Numbered from the stretch's first letter, positions 1 through 10,044 are shown. The stretch is 64,000 bases of DNA from Niallia sp. NCCP-28 (GCF_023168165.1 NZ_BQYJ01000003.1:62001-126000), one strand, 5' to 3'. Translations and numbers: made by a program. Notes: generated by a model not told the origin, from the letters alone.

Positions 1-2
1 TA

Positions 3-1106
3 TCAGAAAGCACAGATGCAGATAAACCAGGATATTCCGTTTCTGATGCAACCGTAACACAAGAACTATACCATGCATTTTTGCGTGCAAACGGCCGAGT
101 TATTGCAGCAGTTTATGCAACAGATTTAAATAGAATTCAGCACATTTTTGATGCGGCTGCCAAAACAAAGCGCAAAGTGGCAATTATGGGAAAAAATTTG
201 CAGCGTATATTAAATATCGCATTAAGAAATAATTATTTGCTAGTGGAAGAAGATGTACTTGTTTCACTAAATGAAGTGCAGTCTTATTCCAAGAATGAAA
301 TCATCATTTTAACAACAGGCGCAAAAGGTGAACCGGTTGAAGCGCTGCAAAAGATGGCAAAAAAACATCATAAACAAGTAACAATTGGTGAAGGAGATAC
401 AATTCTTTTTTCTGCATCACCGACTCTTGGCAGTGAAGTTTTTGTCGGAAAAACGATTGATATGCTGTATCGCGCTGGTGCAAAGGTTATTTCAGGTAAT
501 AAATTATTTAATAGTTCCAATCATGGCAGCCAAGAAGAATTAAAATTTATGATTAATGTAATGAAGCCAAAGTATTTTCTTCCAATACATGGGGAGTACC
601 GATTATTGCATGTTCATGCAAAAATTGCGGAGGAATGTGGCGTTAATCGTAAAAATATTTCTATTCCTGAAATTGGGGAAGTAATCGAATGGAAAGATGG
701 AAAGTTCCGCAATGGAGGGAAAATTCCTGCAGGAAATCTATTGATTGATGGAAGCGGAATCGGCGATGTTGGAAATATTGTGCTCAGAGATCGAAAACTT
801 CTTTCACAAGATGGCATTTTAACAGTTGTTGTTACTTTAAATAAAGCAGAAAGAAAGATATCTGCAGGGCCTGAAATTATTACAAGAGGTTTTGTATATG
901 TAAGAGAATCTGAACAGCTTTTAGAGGAAGCAGCGATTCGTGTCAAAGACATTGTTGAAAAAAGCATTAGTAAGGAAAGTTTTGATTGGACAGGCATTAA
1001 ACAAGATATTCGTGATGCATTGAATCAGTTTTTATATGAAAAAACAAAACGAAGACCGATGATTCTTCCAATTATTATGGAAGTGAAACCTGTACGAAAT
1101 AGATAA
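3..1106 (+). CDS. rnjB: Ribonuclease J (RnjB-type), 5' partial
   Basis: The frame is already open at base 3 and runs to the stop at 1106, giving the last 367 residues of a protein whose family is usually about 555 residues long. The visible part holds the end of the metallo-beta-lactamase/beta-CASP core and the C-terminal domain. RNase J enzymes are 5'-3' exonucleases and endonucleases that mature and degrade mRNA in the cytoplasm. The stretch MKPKYFLPIHGEYR near base 560 is a family hallmark. The segment just before it reads NSSNHGSQEE, whereas RNase J1-type proteins carry HVSGHGSQEE, so the first histidine and the glycine of that motif are replaced. The following tepA, ylzJ and spoIIIE genes make this the rnjB (ymfA) paralogue rather than rnjA. 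The TTG at 81 inside the frame is not the real start. Confidence 0.9.
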   Translation, partial: SESTDADKPGYSVSDATVTQELYHAFLRANGRVIAAVYATDLNRIQHIFDAAAKTKRKVAIMGKNLQRILNIALRNNYLLVEEDVLVSLNEVQSYSKNEIIILTTGAKGEPVEALQKMAKKHHKQVTIGEGDTILFSASPTLGSEVFVGKTIDMLYRAGAKVISGNKLFNSSNHGSQEELKFMINVMKPKYFLPIHGEYRLLHVHAKIAEECGVNRKNISIPEIGEVIEWKDGKFRNGGKIPAGNLLIDGSGIGDVGNIVLRDRKLLSQDGILTVVVTLNKAERKISAGPEIITRGFVYVRESEQLLEEAAIRVKDIVEKSISKESFDWTGIKQDIRDALNQFLYEKTKRRPMILPIIMEVKPVRNR

Positions 1107-1107
1107 A

Positions 1108-1160
1108 AGAAGCTGTTTTGGCAAGTGCATTTGCTTGCTGAAACAGTTCTTTTTATTTTA
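1108..1160 (+). terminator. Rho-independent terminator of rnjB
   Basis: Imperfect inverted repeat (AGAAGCTGTTTTGGCAAG pairing with CTTGCTGAAACAGTTCT) directly after the rnjB stop, followed by a T-rich run at 1149-1160. Confidence 0.7.
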
Positions 1161-1219
1161 TCCTGAATAGCCGAGAAGAACTCATCTTTCAGGAATGGAA
1201 ATGGCATAGCTCAATGAGT

Positions 1220-1320
1220 TAGGTGGGGATAAATCGCCTTTTGAAAAGAGGGAATTGTCCAGCTTAACTGTTCGACTGGCTGCATGATAAAAATTGCCAC
1301 TGATTGAAGTTTCACTTTAT
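1220..1320 (+). repeat. Dispersed repeat, copy 1
   Basis: The segment ends in CACTGATTGAAGTTTCACTTTAT. Two other copies in the window (31653-31742 and 63041-63132) share this end, a TGGGGA/TGGAAA start and a middle CATAAAAG-like block. This copy is the most divergent in the middle. It lies about 80 bp upstream of tepA and fills most of the 291-bp gap after rnjB. No coding frame was seen in it. Confidence 0.55.
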
Positions 1321-1397
1321 TTCCTGTTTGGCTCGCATGAAATTGCCACTCTCGCTTCATACTACATATATATTGTGCAAGGAAGGGAGAATTTATT

Positions 1398-2135
1398 GTG
1401 ACAGATAATACGGAAAGAAATAATACAGATGAACAGCCAAAGGAAGATAAGCCATCTAGTTTAATGGAAAAAATACAGCAGCTGGGTCAAACGAATGTTC
1501 CACAAATGGCTCAAGATTCAAAAATTCATTGTTTAACAATAGTTGGTCAAATTGAGGGGCATTTGCAGCTTCCCCCACAAAATAAAACGACTAAATACGA
1601 ACATCTTATTCCACAAATTGTGGCAATCGAACAGAACCCAAAAATAGAAGGGGTGCTTGTTATTTTAAATACTGTGGGAGGCGATGTAGAGGCAGGTTTA
1701 GCAATATCGGAAATGCTTGCATCTCTTTCTAAACCAACCGTTTCTTTAGTGCTTGGAGGAGGTCATTCAATAGGTGTGCCAATTGCGGTTTCATGCGATT
1801 ATTCTTTTATTGCAGAAACAGCAACAATGACGATACATCCGATTCGATTAACAGGACTTGTAATTGGTGTGCCCCAAACATTTGAATATTTGGATAAAAT
1901 GCAAGAAAGAGTAGTGAATTTTGTCACGAAGCACAGCAAAATCAGCGAAGAAGAATTTAAAGATTTAATGTTTGCAAAAGGAAATTTAACAAGAGATATT
2001 GGCACAAATGTAATTGGCGTTGATGCAGTCAAATCAGGACTTATTGACGGGGTTGGCGGTGTTGGGGAAGCAATGACAAAGCTGAATGAACTGATTGATC
2101 TGCAAAAAGAAAAGAATGAAGGCTTGGTACAATGA
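1398..2135 (+). CDS. tepA: TepA/YmfB, ClpP-like protease family
   Basis: A 245-residue protein of the ClpP/crotonase-fold family known in Bacillus as translocation-enhancing protein TepA (YmfB). The glycine-rich oxyanion region [10 protein letters not shown] lies near residues 91-100. The candidate catalytic serine is S124 in GGGHSIG and the candidate histidine is H147 in TMTIHPI, matching the ClpP Ser-His arrangement. The first 45 residues are polar and lack a signal peptide, so a cytoplasmic location is likely. The GTG start at 1398 is chosen because GGAAGGGAG lies eight bases upstream. The stop overlaps the start of ylzJ (ATGA), so the two are translationally coupled. Its role in secretion is known from the family and is not visible here. 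Confidence 0.9.
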   Translation: MTDNTERNNTDEQPKEDKPSSLMEKIQQLGQTNVPQMAQDSKIHCLTIVGQIEGHLQLPPQNKTTKYEHLIPQIVAIEQNPKIEGVLVILNTVGGDVEAGLAISEMLASLSKPTVSLVLGGGHSIGVPIAVSCDYSFIAETATMTIHPIRLTGLVIGVPQTFEYLDKMQERVVNFVTKHSKISEEEFKDLMFAKGNLTRDIGTNVIGVDAVKSGLIDGVGGVGEAMTKLNELIDLQKEKNEGLVQ

Positions 2136-2359
2136 TCATGTATACGATGATGCCGGAAGAATTAATATTTCCAATCCATCAAGATATCTATGAAAAACAG
2201 CGGGTAATCAATTATAATGGCATACCTTTGCTTGTAGAATTAAATCAACCACATCAATATGAAGTGATTCGGATTTTAAGTACAGATCCTAATCATTATT
2301 TACATTCTCCCATTCAACCTGGGACAAAGCTGAATGTAAATGAATCTTTCATTTTTTAA
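2132..2359 (+). CDS. ylzJ: YlzJ-like small protein
   Basis: A 75-residue protein starting at an ATG that overlaps the tepA stop codon, in the position of ylzJ between tepA and spoIIIE in Bacillus. It has no transmembrane segment, signal peptide or cysteine motif. The function of the YlzJ family is unknown. Overlap with tepA suggests the two products are made together. The assignment rests mainly on size and gene order. Confidence 0.8.
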   Translation: MIMYTMMPEELIFPIHQDIYEKQRVINYNGIPLLVELNQPHQYEVIRILSTDPNHYLHSPIQPGTKLNVNESFIF

Positions 2360-2412
2360 TTATGTTATAATATAATTAGAAAGTGAAATAAGCAGAATAA
2401 GAAATAATAAAA

Positions 2413-2447
2413 AAGAGCAGCCAACAGGTAAGGCTGCTCTCCGTGTT
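2413..2447 (+). terminator. Terminator after tepA-ylzJ
   Basis: Perfect 9-bp inverted repeat AGAGCAGCC/GGCTGCTCT with a 9-9-nt loop, followed by a weak T-rich stretch, 50 bp after the ylzJ stop. Confidence 0.6.
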
Positions 2448-2578
2448 TCTTCAAACAGGAAATTCTGAGCCGATTATTTTTTTGAAAACAAAGGATTATG
2501 GCTGCTGTATGGATAAATATACAAGGATAGTTTCCTTGAATGAAGAAAAAATGAAATCTAACATTATTAGGTGATAAT

Positions 2579-4930
2579 ATGGCTAAAAGGAAAAAAAGAA
2601 AAACAAAAAGGAAAAAACAGCTAAAGCAAACTTTGCAATATGAATTGGCTGCATTAGTGGTGATAACACTTGCGATTATCTCTATTCTTCAGTTGGGGGC
2701 TGTTGGAAAAACAATTGTGGAGTTTTTTCGGTTTTTTACAGGGGAATGGTACATGCTTTGTTTGCTTGGAATGATTGTATATGGCGGGTATTTAATGTGG
2801 AAGCGGGAGAAACCGTTTCTTTGGAGCACAAAATTAAATGGAATCTACTTGATAGTAGCGGCTTTTTTGCTGTTAAGTCATGTTACTCTTTTTAATATGC
2901 TGTCAAGCCAAGGTAGATTTGAAAATCCAAGTGTCATTTATAATACATGGCAAATATTTTGGATGGAAGTAAATAAAGAGTCAAGTACGGTAGATCTTGG
3001 AGGCGGCATGATTGGCGCCGTGTTATTTGCACTATTTCATTATTTATTTGATACAGCAGGAACAAAGATGATTAGTTTTATTGTCATCATTATTGGAGGC
3101 ATGCTTTTAACTGGAAAAACATTAAGTGGTGCTTTTCGCAAGGTGATGCTTTCCATTTGGGAGTTTTTGCTTGGGCAGTGGACAGCCTTTAAAGAAGATA
3201 TAACAGAATGGAAGGAAAAGAGCAAAGAAAAGAAACGAGCAAAAAAAGAAGAAAAACAGGCGCAAAAAGAACGTCGCAGACAAGAGGCACAAAAAGAGCA
3301 GGACCCGCAGCAACCGCAAGAACATGCGCCGTTGATTGTTAATCCGCCGCAAGAAAAGCAAGAAGAACCATACATACCAGAACCGGTTATATCGACATTT
3401 GCAGAAAATGCTTATCCAAACGGGGAAGAAACTGTAGAAAAATCAGCAACCCAGGAACCAGAAGAAGAGCAGAGTGTACCAATTACTTTTACAGAAGTAG
3501 AAAATACAGATTATGAATTGCCGTCTTTAAAACTATTAAAACTTCCACGGAAAACAGATCAAAGTGGGGAATATGAGCTCATTCACGCAAATGCTGCAAA
3601 ACTTGAGCGGACATTTCAAAGTTTTGGCGTAAAGGCAAGAGTGACAGAAGTTCATCTAGGGCCTGCTGTAACAAAATATGAAGTCCATCCAGATGTTGGG
3701 GTAAAGGTCAGCAAAATTGTTAACTTAAGTGATGACTTAGCTTTAGCATTAGCGGCAAAAGATATACGTATTGAAGCGCCAATTCCGGGCAAATCGGCAA
3801 TTGGAATTGAAGTGCCGAATTCTGAAGTGGCAATGGTTGGTTTAAGAGAAGTGCTAGAAGCGAACAAAGACGATAAACGGGATGCAAAACTCTTAATTGC
3901 ATTTGGAAGAGATATTACGGGACATGCTGTATCAGCAGAATTGAATAAGATGCCTCATTTGCTAGTAGCTGGTGCCACTGGAAGCGGGAAAAGTGTCTGC
4001 ATTAACGGAATTATTACAAGTATATTAATGCGGGCGAAACCACATGAAGTAAAATTAATGATGATTGACCCCAAAATGGTAGAGCTGAATGTGTATAACG
4101 GCATTCCCCATCTGCTGGCACCTGTTGTAACAAATCCGAAAAAAGCATCACAGGCGCTGCAAAAAGTAGTAAGTGAAATGGAAAGAAGATATGAATTATT
4201 TTCCCATACAGGCACAAGAAACATTGAAGGGTATAATGATTATATTAAACGATATAATGCAGATGAAAATGAGAAACAGCCATTGCTTCCTTATATTGTA
4301 GTAATTGTGGATGAGTTGGCTGATTTAATGATGGTAGCTTCTTCTGATGTAGAGGATGCTATTACAAGGCTTGCACAAATGGCTCGTGCTGCTGGCATCC
4401 ATTTAATTATTGCGACACAAAGGCCATCTGTTGATGTTATTACAGGTGTCATTAAAGCAAACATTCCATCTCGAATTGCTTTTGCCGTTTCTTCTCAAAC
4501 TGACTCTCGAACAATTTTGGATATGGGGGGTGCAGAGAAATTGCTGGGAAGAGGAGACATGCTCTTTTTCCCGTATGGTGCAAGCAAACCAGTCAGAGTT
4601 CAAGGTGCTTTTCTTTCAGATGAAGAAGTGGAAGAAGTGGTAGAATTTGTTATCTCTCAGCAGAAAGCCCAGTATCAAGAAGAAATGATTCCAGATGAAG
4701 TTGTAGAGAAAAAAGGTGCAGTGGAAGATGAGCTGTATGATGAAGCCGTAGAATTGATTATAGAAATGCAGACAGCTTCTGTAAGTATGCTGCAAAGAAG
4801 ATTCCGCATCGGCTATACAAGGGCAGCGAGATTAATTGATGAAATGGAAGCACGAGGAGTAGTCGGTCCGTATGAAGGAAGCAAACCAAGAACAGTTCTT
4901 GTTTCTAAACAGTCTGAAGAGATTTTATAG
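2579..4930 (+). CDS. spoIIIE: DNA translocase SpoIIIE (FtsK/SpoIIIE family)
   Basis: This 783-residue protein, close to the 787 residues of B. subtilis SpoIIIE, pumps chromosomal DNA across the sporulation septum using ATP. The N-terminus is very basic (about 20 Lys/Arg-rich residues), then four hydrophobic helices follow within residues 22-185. A charged Glu/Gln/Pro-rich linker (about 205-330) leads to the motor domain. Walker A is GATGSGKS (465-472), Walker B is [12 protein letters not shown], and TATQRPS-like and [11 protein letters not shown] motifs follow. The C-terminal gamma domain (about 715-775) contains the [18 protein letters not shown] winged helix that reads polarity sequences. 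It is a single gene with no neighbour in close coupling. The ATG at 2579 is preceded by AGGTGAT. Confidence 0.97.
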   Translation: MAKRKKRKTKRKKQLKQTLQYELAALVVITLAIISILQLGAVGKTIVEFFRFFTGEWYMLCLLGMIVYGGYLMWKREKPFLWSTKLNGIYLIVAAFLLLSHVTLFNMLSSQGRFENPSVIYNTWQIFWMEVNKESSTVDLGGGMIGAVLFALFHYLFDTAGTKMISFIVIIIGGMLLTGKTLSGAFRKVMLSIWEFLLGQWTAFKEDITEWKEKSKEKKRAKKEEKQAQKERRRQEAQKEQDPQQPQEHAPLIVNPPQEKQEEPYIPEPVISTFAENAYPNGEETVEKSATQEPEEEQSVPITFTEVENTDYELPSLKLLKLPRKTDQSGEYELIHANAAKLERTFQSFGVKARVTEVHLGPAVTKYEVHPDVGVKVSKIVNLSDDLALALAAKDIRIEAPIPGKSAIGIEVPNSEVAMVGLREVLEANKDDKRDAKLLIAFGRDITGHAVSAELNKMPHLLVAGATGSGKSVCINGIITSILMRAKPHEVKLMMIDPKMVELNVYNGIPHLLAPVVTNPKKASQALQKVVSEMERRYELFSHTGTRNIEGYNDYIKRYNADENEKQPLLPYIVVIVDELADLMMVASSDVEDAITRLAQMARAAGIHLIIATQRPSVDVITGVIKANIPSRIAFAVSSQTDSRTILDMGGAEKLLGRGDMLFFPYGASKPVRVQGAFLSDEEVEEVVEFVISQQKAQYQEEMIPDEVVEKKGAVEDELYDEAVELIIEMQTASVSMLQRRFRIGYTRAARLIDEMEARGVVGPYEGSKPRTVLVSKQSEEIL

Positions 4931-5093
4931 AAATTCGTATTCCGAAGTAGGTTATACTAATTGATTTTCCTATTTGTATATATAGATGAAACAGCTTGTA
5001 TACCAAGAGATTTTATAGGGAATTGTTGGTTTTTATTGGAAAAATAAAAAGAAAATAGCCTGATTAAATGGTAGAAATAAACAATAATTAGTG

Positions 5094-5105
5094 TAGACTT
5101 GTCTA
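5094..5105. promoter_or_regulatory. Palindrome TAGAC-TT-GTCTA upstream of ymfC
   Basis: Small perfect dyad in the 323-bp gap between spoIIIE and ymfC. GntR/HutC-type repressors bind dyads of this size. The link to YmfC is inference. Confidence 0.3.
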
Positions 5106-5205
5106 GTTATTTGTTTATTTCTATTTTTTTAATTAAATTCTTAAAACTCTATTTATTTATGTTAGAAAAAGTGTTATAGTATTTTCGATTAGTAGGAATG
5201 ATTGA

Positions 5206-5223
5206 ACATCAGAGGTCTGATGT
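5206..5223. promoter_or_regulatory. Candidate YmfC operator
   Basis: Perfect palindrome ACATCAGA-GG-TCTGATGT ending 30 bp before the ymfC start, downstream of a TATAGT box at 5174-5179. An 8+2+8 dyad directly in front of a GntR-family gene fits autoregulation. No second copy was seen in front of the transporter operon at 6000-6056. Confidence 0.5.
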
Positions 5224-5253
5224 CTTAGAAATTTTATTTGGGGGATGCAAAGC

Positions 5254-5985
5254 ATGCTTATCAAGTCTGATAGTCGACATTTATATTTGCAAGTTGTTGA
5301 TCGCTTAAAAAGTGATATTGAGAAGGGAATATATAAAGAAAAAGAAAAGTTCCCATCTGAATTTGAACTGGCAAAGAGATTAGGTGTAAGCAGAGCAACA
5401 CTTCGAGAGGCGCTGCGTACGTTAGAAGAAGAAAATGTCATTATCCGCAGGCATGGTGTTGGTACATTTGTCAATTGCAAACCGATGTTTAAGTCGGGGA
5501 TTGAGCAATTAAACAGTGTAACAAATATGATTCGCAATGCTGGCATGAATCCGGGAACAATTTTTTTAAGCTCATATACTCAATGTTCGACTGATGAAGA
5601 TAGCCGCCGATTTACCGCACAAGGGGAAGAGGAATTTCTGGTAATTGAACGTGTTCGAACAGCAAATGGCGAACCAGTTGTCTATTGCATAGATAAACTG
5701 CCGACAAGGATTTTGCCTGAACATCTTTCCTATGAAAAGGAATCGATTTTTCAGCTGATAGAAACAGAAGCAAGCATTAACATTACATACGCTGTTGCAG
5801 AAATTGAACCAATTGGTTATCATGAAAAAATTTCTCCTGTGTTACAGTGCGAACCAGAAACTGCATTGCTTGTATTAAAGCAAATGCACTATGATGAAAA
5901 GGACGAGCCTATTCTTTATTCGGTTAATTACTTTAGAGCTGATAAATTCAGTTTTCAAGTATTAAGAAAACGAATTTATTCTTAA
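5254..5985 (+). CDS. ymfC: GntR-family transcriptional regulator YmfC (HutC/UTRA type)
   Basis: A 243-residue regulator. Residues 1-75 form a GntR winged helix-turn-helix ([27 protein letters not shown] ..., with RRHGVGTFV forming the wing). The remaining part is a UTRA ligand-binding domain, ending in [11 protein letters not shown]-type sequence. I prefer the ATG at 5254 to the one at 5245: GGGGG at 5240-5244 then lies nine bases upstream, and the protein begins [14 protein letters not shown] as in known YmfC proteins. It sits directly upstream of the BMP-type nucleoside transporter operon, so control of that operon is a reasonable inference. A perfect palindrome lies just upstream and may serve autoregulation. 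The effector is unknown. Confidence 0.9.
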   Translation: MLIKSDSRHLYLQVVDRLKSDIEKGIYKEKEKFPSEFELAKRLGVSRATLREALRTLEEENVIIRRHGVGTFVNCKPMFKSGIEQLNSVTNMIRNAGMNPGTIFLSSYTQCSTDEDSRRFTAQGEEEFLVIERVRTANGEPVVYCIDKLPTRILPEHLSYEKESIFQLIETEASINITYAVAEIEPIGYHEKISPVLQCEPETALLVLKQMHYDEKDEPILYSVNYFRADKFSFQVLRKRIYS

Positions 5986-6056
5986 AGCTTGGAAAGACTA
6001 ATTGTAATGCATTCTCACTTTTTAAACACAATACAAAATATTAGGGGGTACAAACC

Positions 6057-7115
6057 TTGAAAAAGCGTAAATTTGGTTTGGCGCTGTCTCTAGTGCTTGC
6101 TGCTGGGACTGTTTTAGGGGCTTGTGGTAAAAGCGATGATAAGGATAATGCATCAGACAATAAAGATGCATTTAAAGTTGCGATGGTAACAGATGTTGGT
6201 GGAGTAGATGATAAATCTTTTAACCAATCTGCATGGGAAGGCTTGCAAGCTTTTGGTAAAACAAATGGCTTAGAAAAAGGCAATGGCATTGATTATTTGC
6301 AATCACAATCAGATTCTGATTATGCAACAAACCTAAACAGCTTAGTACGTCAAAAAAATAACCTAGTATTTGGAATTGGATTTATGATGCAAGCTGCAGT
6401 GCAAGAAATTGCAGAACAGCAAACAGATGCACATTTTGCGATTGTTGACTCTGTAATTGACTTGCCGAACGTTGCAAGCATTACATTTAAAGAACAAGAA
6501 GCTTCTTTCTTAGCTGGTGTTGCTGCTGGTAAAGCAACAAAATCAAATAAAATTGGTTTCATTGGCGGTGTTGAAGGGGAAGTTATTGATCGTTTTGAAG
6601 CTGGATTTGTTGATGGTGTAAAAGCTGCAAATCCAAAAGCGAAAGTAGATGTACAATATGCTGGCGCTTTTGATAAACCGGAAATCGGGAAAACAATTGC
6701 AAGCAAAATGTATTCTTCAGGCGCTGATATAGTATTCCATGCTGCTGGTGGCACTGGTGCTGGTTTATTTACAGAAGCTCGTGAATTAAAAGAGAAAAAT
6801 TCAGATAAATATATTTGGGCAATTGGGGTTGACTCTGATCAAACTAATGAAGGTGTTGTTGGGGAGCACAATATCGTATTAACATCTGCTTTAAAAGGTG
6901 TTTCTACAGCAGTGCAAGACGTTTCTAATAAAGCAAAAGATGGTAAATTCCCTGGCGGAGAATCACTTGTTTATGGTTTAGCAGAAGATGGTGTTGGCCT
7001 TGCTGAAATAAATGAAGAAGTAGGAAACAAAGCAGATATCGATGCTGCTGTTGAAGAATGGACAGCTAAAATTAAAAACGGTGATTACACTGTTCCTGAT
7101 AAACCTGCTAAGTAA
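6057..7115 (+). CDS. BMP-family nucleoside-binding lipoprotein (NupN-like)
   Basis: A 352-residue substrate-binding lipoprotein of the basic membrane protein (BMP/PnrA/Med) family, the extracellular part of an ABC importer for purine nucleosides. The start is TTG at 6057 with AGGGGGT six bases upstream. The signal peptide ends in the lipobox LGAC with the lipidated cysteine at residue 23, followed by a Ser/Asp/Lys linker. Family signatures visible are FKVAMVTDVGGVDDKSFNQS near residue 40, the FIGGVEGEVIDRFEAGF region and DIVFHAAGGTGAGLF. The downstream ATPase and two permeases complete the transporter, as in the nupNOPQ (yufNOPQ) guanosine system of B. subtilis. A strong terminator follows, so this gene is probably expressed above the rest. 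Guanosine specificity is by analogy. Confidence 0.9.
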   Translation: MKKRKFGLALSLVLAAGTVLGACGKSDDKDNASDNKDAFKVAMVTDVGGVDDKSFNQSAWEGLQAFGKTNGLEKGNGIDYLQSQSDSDYATNLNSLVRQKNNLVFGIGFMMQAAVQEIAEQQTDAHFAIVDSVIDLPNVASITFKEQEASFLAGVAAGKATKSNKIGFIGGVEGEVIDRFEAGFVDGVKAANPKAKVDVQYAGAFDKPEIGKTIASKMYSSGADIVFHAAGGTGAGLFTEARELKEKNSDKYIWAIGVDSDQTNEGVVGEHNIVLTSALKGVSTAVQDVSNKAKDGKFPGGESLVYGLAEDGVGLAEINEEVGNKADIDAAVEEWTAKIKNGDYTVPDKPAK

Positions 7116-7138
7116 TGATTAGCTAAAAATTTTTGACA

Positions 7139-7178
7139 GGAATAAGTGTTTTGCTCTGCAAACACTTATTCCTTTTTT
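7139..7178 (+). terminator. Terminator/attenuator after the lipoprotein gene
   Basis: Perfect 13-bp stem GGAATAAGTGTTT/AAACACTTATTCC with a short loop and TTTTTT. It lies inside the transporter operon. Partial read-through here would give more binding protein than ATPase and permease. The rest of the 342-bp gap to the ATPase gene holds no further feature that I can support. Confidence 0.85.
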
Positions 7179-7457
7179 ATCGCTTCAATGATAATCAGCT
7201 TAAGAGATTGTCGAAATATTTGCATTGCTTTTTGATTTCTTTGTTAAAATTTTATCTAAAGAATAGAAGCTTCCTTCTATTTTTTATAAAAAATTTTATC
7301 CTGGTAAAATTATAGTAAGATAAGAAAATACATATGAAACAGCTTTTGGCAGTTTTTATCAATAGATTTTTCTAACTGCATTGATTTTGCCATTTTATTA
7401 GCTGGAAAATTTTTGGCTAATTTTTATGTTTTCCGTACAACAAAAGGAGTGAAACCA

Positions 7458-8993
7458 ATGGAATATGTAATTGAGATGTTAAATATTCGCAAAGAATTTC
7501 CTGGTATCGTCGCTAATGACAATATTACACTTCAAGTGAAAAAAGGAGAAATCCATGCATTGCTTGGAGAAAATGGTGCAGGAAAATCGACATTAATGAA
7601 CGTGCTCTTCGGTTTGTATCAGCCGGAAAAGGGAGAGATTCGCGCTAGAGGGAAAAAAGTGGAGATTTCCAATCCCAATATCGCAAATGATTTAGGAATT
7701 GGAATGGTCCATCAGCATTTCATGTTGATTGATACATTTACTGTTACTGAAAATATTATTTTAGGAAAAGAAACGGTAAAAAAAGGTAAAATCGATTTGA
7801 AAAAAGCAGAAAAAGAAGTGCGGGAAATTTCAGAAAAATATGGACTTGCCGTTGACCCAAAAGCTAAAATTGCTGATATTTCGGTTGGCATGCAGCAAAG
7901 GGTGGAAATTTTAAAAACACTATACCGCGGGGCGGAAATCTTAATTTTTGATGAACCGACAGCAGTATTAACTCCTCAGGAAATAACGGAATTGATTGCT
8001 ATTTTCCGAACCCTTATTAAAGAAGGAAAAAGCATCATTTTAATTACACATAAATTAAAAGAAATTATGGAAGTGTGCGACCGTGTTACGGTTATTAGAA
8101 AAGGAGTAGGAATTGGCACATATGATGTAAGTGGAACAAACCCCAATGAACTTGCCAATTTGATGGTCGGAAGAGAGGTTACTTTTAAAACGGATAAAAA
8201 AACAGCTGCACCGAAAGAGACAGTGCTGTCTATCAAAGACCTTAATGTAAAAGATTCACGAGGAATCAATGTGGTGAAATCTCTTAATCTGGATATAAAA
8301 TCAGGCGAAATTGTTGGGATTGCCGGGGTAGATGGAAATGGACAATCTGAACTGATTGAAGCTATTACTGGACTAATTAAAAAAGATTCTGGAAGCATTG
8401 AATTAAATGGAAAAGAAATAAGTATGCTGACGCCTCGCAAAATAACCGAAAGCGGGTTGGGCCATATTCCCCAAGACCGTCATAAACATGGATTGGTGCT
8501 GGATTTTTCTATTGGCCGGAATATTGTTCTGCAAAACTATTACCAAAAACCATATTCTAATAATGGCATTTTAAATGATAAGGAAATGGATAGGCAGGCA
8601 AAAAAAATCATTGAAGAATTTGATGTGCGAACACCAAGCATGCACACACCGGCTCGAGCGCTTTCTGGAGGAAATCAGCAGAAAGCGATTATTGGAAGAG
8701 AAGTAGACCGCAATCCTGATTTATTGATTGCCGCACAGCCGACTCGGGGTTTGGATGTCGGCGCAATTGAATTTATTCATAAACGTTTGATTGAACAGCG
8801 TGATAACGGCAAAGCTGTTTTGCTTATTTCTTTCGAATTGGATGAAATATTAAATGTAAGTGACCGCATTGCTGTTATTTTTGATGGTCAAATTATTGCT
8901 ACAGTAAATCCAAAAGAAACAACAGAGCAAGAATTAGGTCTATTAATGGCTGGATCCAATGATAAAAAAGTAGGTGTGGAGAAGAATGTCTAA
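7458..8993 (+). CDS. Nucleoside ABC transporter ATPase, duplicated (NupO-like)
   Basis: A 511-residue protein with two ABC ATPase domains in one chain, the layout of sugar/nucleoside importers of the CUT2 type. Domain 1 has Walker A GENGAGKST, signature SVGMQQR and Walker B ILIFDEPTAVLTPQE. Domain 2 is degenerate: its P-loop reads GVDGNGQSE with Lys replaced by Gln, and the Walker B region reads LLIAAQPTRGLD, although its signature LSGGNQQK is intact. Probably only the first site hydrolyses ATP efficiently, as in the family. I take the ATG at 7458 because AAAGGAGT lies eight bases upstream. The open frame reaches back to 7413 without a ribosome binding site. The 3' end overlaps the first permease gene by 8 bp. 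Confidence 0.93.
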   Translation: MEYVIEMLNIRKEFPGIVANDNITLQVKKGEIHALLGENGAGKSTLMNVLFGLYQPEKGEIRARGKKVEISNPNIANDLGIGMVHQHFMLIDTFTVTENIILGKETVKKGKIDLKKAEKEVREISEKYGLAVDPKAKIADISVGMQQRVEILKTLYRGAEILIFDEPTAVLTPQEITELIAIFRTLIKEGKSIILITHKLKEIMEVCDRVTVIRKGVGIGTYDVSGTNPNELANLMVGREVTFKTDKKTAAPKETVLSIKDLNVKDSRGINVVKSLNLDIKSGEIVGIAGVDGNGQSELIEAITGLIKKDSGSIELNGKEISMLTPRKITESGLGHIPQDRHKHGLVLDFSIGRNIVLQNYYQKPYSNNGILNDKEMDRQAKKIIEEFDVRTPSMHTPARALSGGNQQKAIIGREVDRNPDLLIAAQPTRGLDVGAIEFIHKRLIEQRDNGKAVLLISFELDEILNVSDRIAVIFDGQIIATVNPKETTEQELGLLMAGSNDKKVGVEKNV

Positions 8994-10044
8994 TACATTA
9001 AAGAAAATAAGCATTCCTGTAATAGCTGTATTGCTTGGCGTGATTGTTGGAACGATTATTATGCTTGTTACAGGGTACAGTCCCGTTGATGCATATGTGG
9101 CATTATGGAACGGCGCATTTGGAGAGGTATATTTTACAGGGGAAGTTGTTCGCCAAGTAACACCTCTGATTTTAGCAGGTTTAGCTGTAGCGTTTGCTTT
9201 CCGTACAGGATTATTTAATATCGGGGTAGAGGGGCAATTGATTGTTGGCTGGACAGCAGCCGTTTGGGTTGGAGTAGCATTTGACTTGCCAAAATTTATT
9301 CATCTGCCTCTTGCTGTTCTTGCAGCAGCAGCGGCTGGTGCATTATGGGCATTTGTTCCCGGGTTTTTAAAGGCGCGTTTTCGTGTACATGAAGTAATTG
9401 TCAGCATTATGATGAACTATGTTGCTTTGCATGTAACAAACTACATGATTCGCAATGTAATAACTGATAAGGCGGACCGAACAGAAAATGTTTTTCCTTC
9501 TGCAACACTGCGTTCAGACTTTTTAGCAAGCATTACGGACCATTCCCGTTTGCACTGGGGAATTTTAATTGCCCTCTTATGTGTTGCTATTATGTGGTTT
9601 ATTTTGGAAAAAACTACAAAAGGATATGAGTTAAAAGCAGTTGGCTTTAACCAGCAGGCCTCACAATATGCAGGAATGAATGTAAACCGCAATATTATTC
9701 TTTCTATGGTTATTTCTGGTGTATTTGCAGGTCTTGCAGGCGCGATGGAAGGATTGGGCACATTTGAATATGCTAGTATTAAAGGCGGATTTACAGGAGT
9801 AGGTTTTGATGGAATTGCTGTAGCCCTTCTTGGCGCAAATGGACCAATTGGCATTATTTTAGCGTCTATCTTATTTGGATTTTTAAAAGTGGGAGCATTA
9901 AATATGCCTCTTGAAGCGGGTGTTCCAAATGAAATGGTAGATATTATCATTGCTTTAATTGTTTTCTTTGTAGCATCAAGTTATATGATTCGCTTATTTT
10001 TGGAGAAAATAAGCAAAAATAAAAGTAAAAAGGGGGAGAAGTAA
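8986..10044 (+). CDS. Nucleoside ABC transporter permease 1 (NupP-like)
   Basis: A 352-residue inner-membrane permease of the BPD_transp_2 (LivM/RbsC-like) family with about nine hydrophobic helices. Typical blocks are AFRTGLFNIGVEGQL and AGLAGAMEGLG in the middle, then FDGIAVALLGANGPIGI. The C-terminus is basic (KISKNKSKK). The gene starts at ATG 8986, overlapping the ATPase gene by 8 bp. The open frame extends to a GTG at 8974, but GGAGAAG then fits the later ATG better. It pairs with the next gene to form the heterodimeric channel. Confidence 0.92.
   Translation: MSNTLKKISIPVIAVLLGVIVGTIIMLVTGYSPVDAYVALWNGAFGEVYFTGEVVRQVTPLILAGLAVAFAFRTGLFNIGVEGQLIVGWTAAVWVGVAFDLPKFIHLPLAVLAAAAAGALWAFVPGFLKARFRVHEVIVSIMMNYVALHVTNYMIRNVITDKADRTENVFPSATLRSDFLASITDHSRLHWGILIALLCVAIMWFILEKTTKGYELKAVGFNQQASQYAGMNVNRNIILSMVISGVFAGLAGAMEGLGTFEYASIKGGFTGVGFDGIAVALLGANGPIGIILASILFGFLKVGALNMPLEAGVPNEMVDIIIALIVFFVASSYMIRLFLEKISKNKSKKGEK

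Noticed and set aside
614-997. Open frame of 127 codons on the minus strand
   Set aside because: Fully antisense to rnjB with low-complexity Ser/Leu composition and no ribosome site; a shadow of the real gene.
3040-3375. Cys/Ser-rich minus-strand frame in spoIIIE
   Set aside because: Antisense of the Lys/Glu/Gln-rich linker; composition is a mirror of that repeat-like codon use.
7133-7315. 60-codon + frame after the lipoprotein gene
   Set aside because: It runs through the terminator hairpin at 7139-7178 and lacks a ribosome site.
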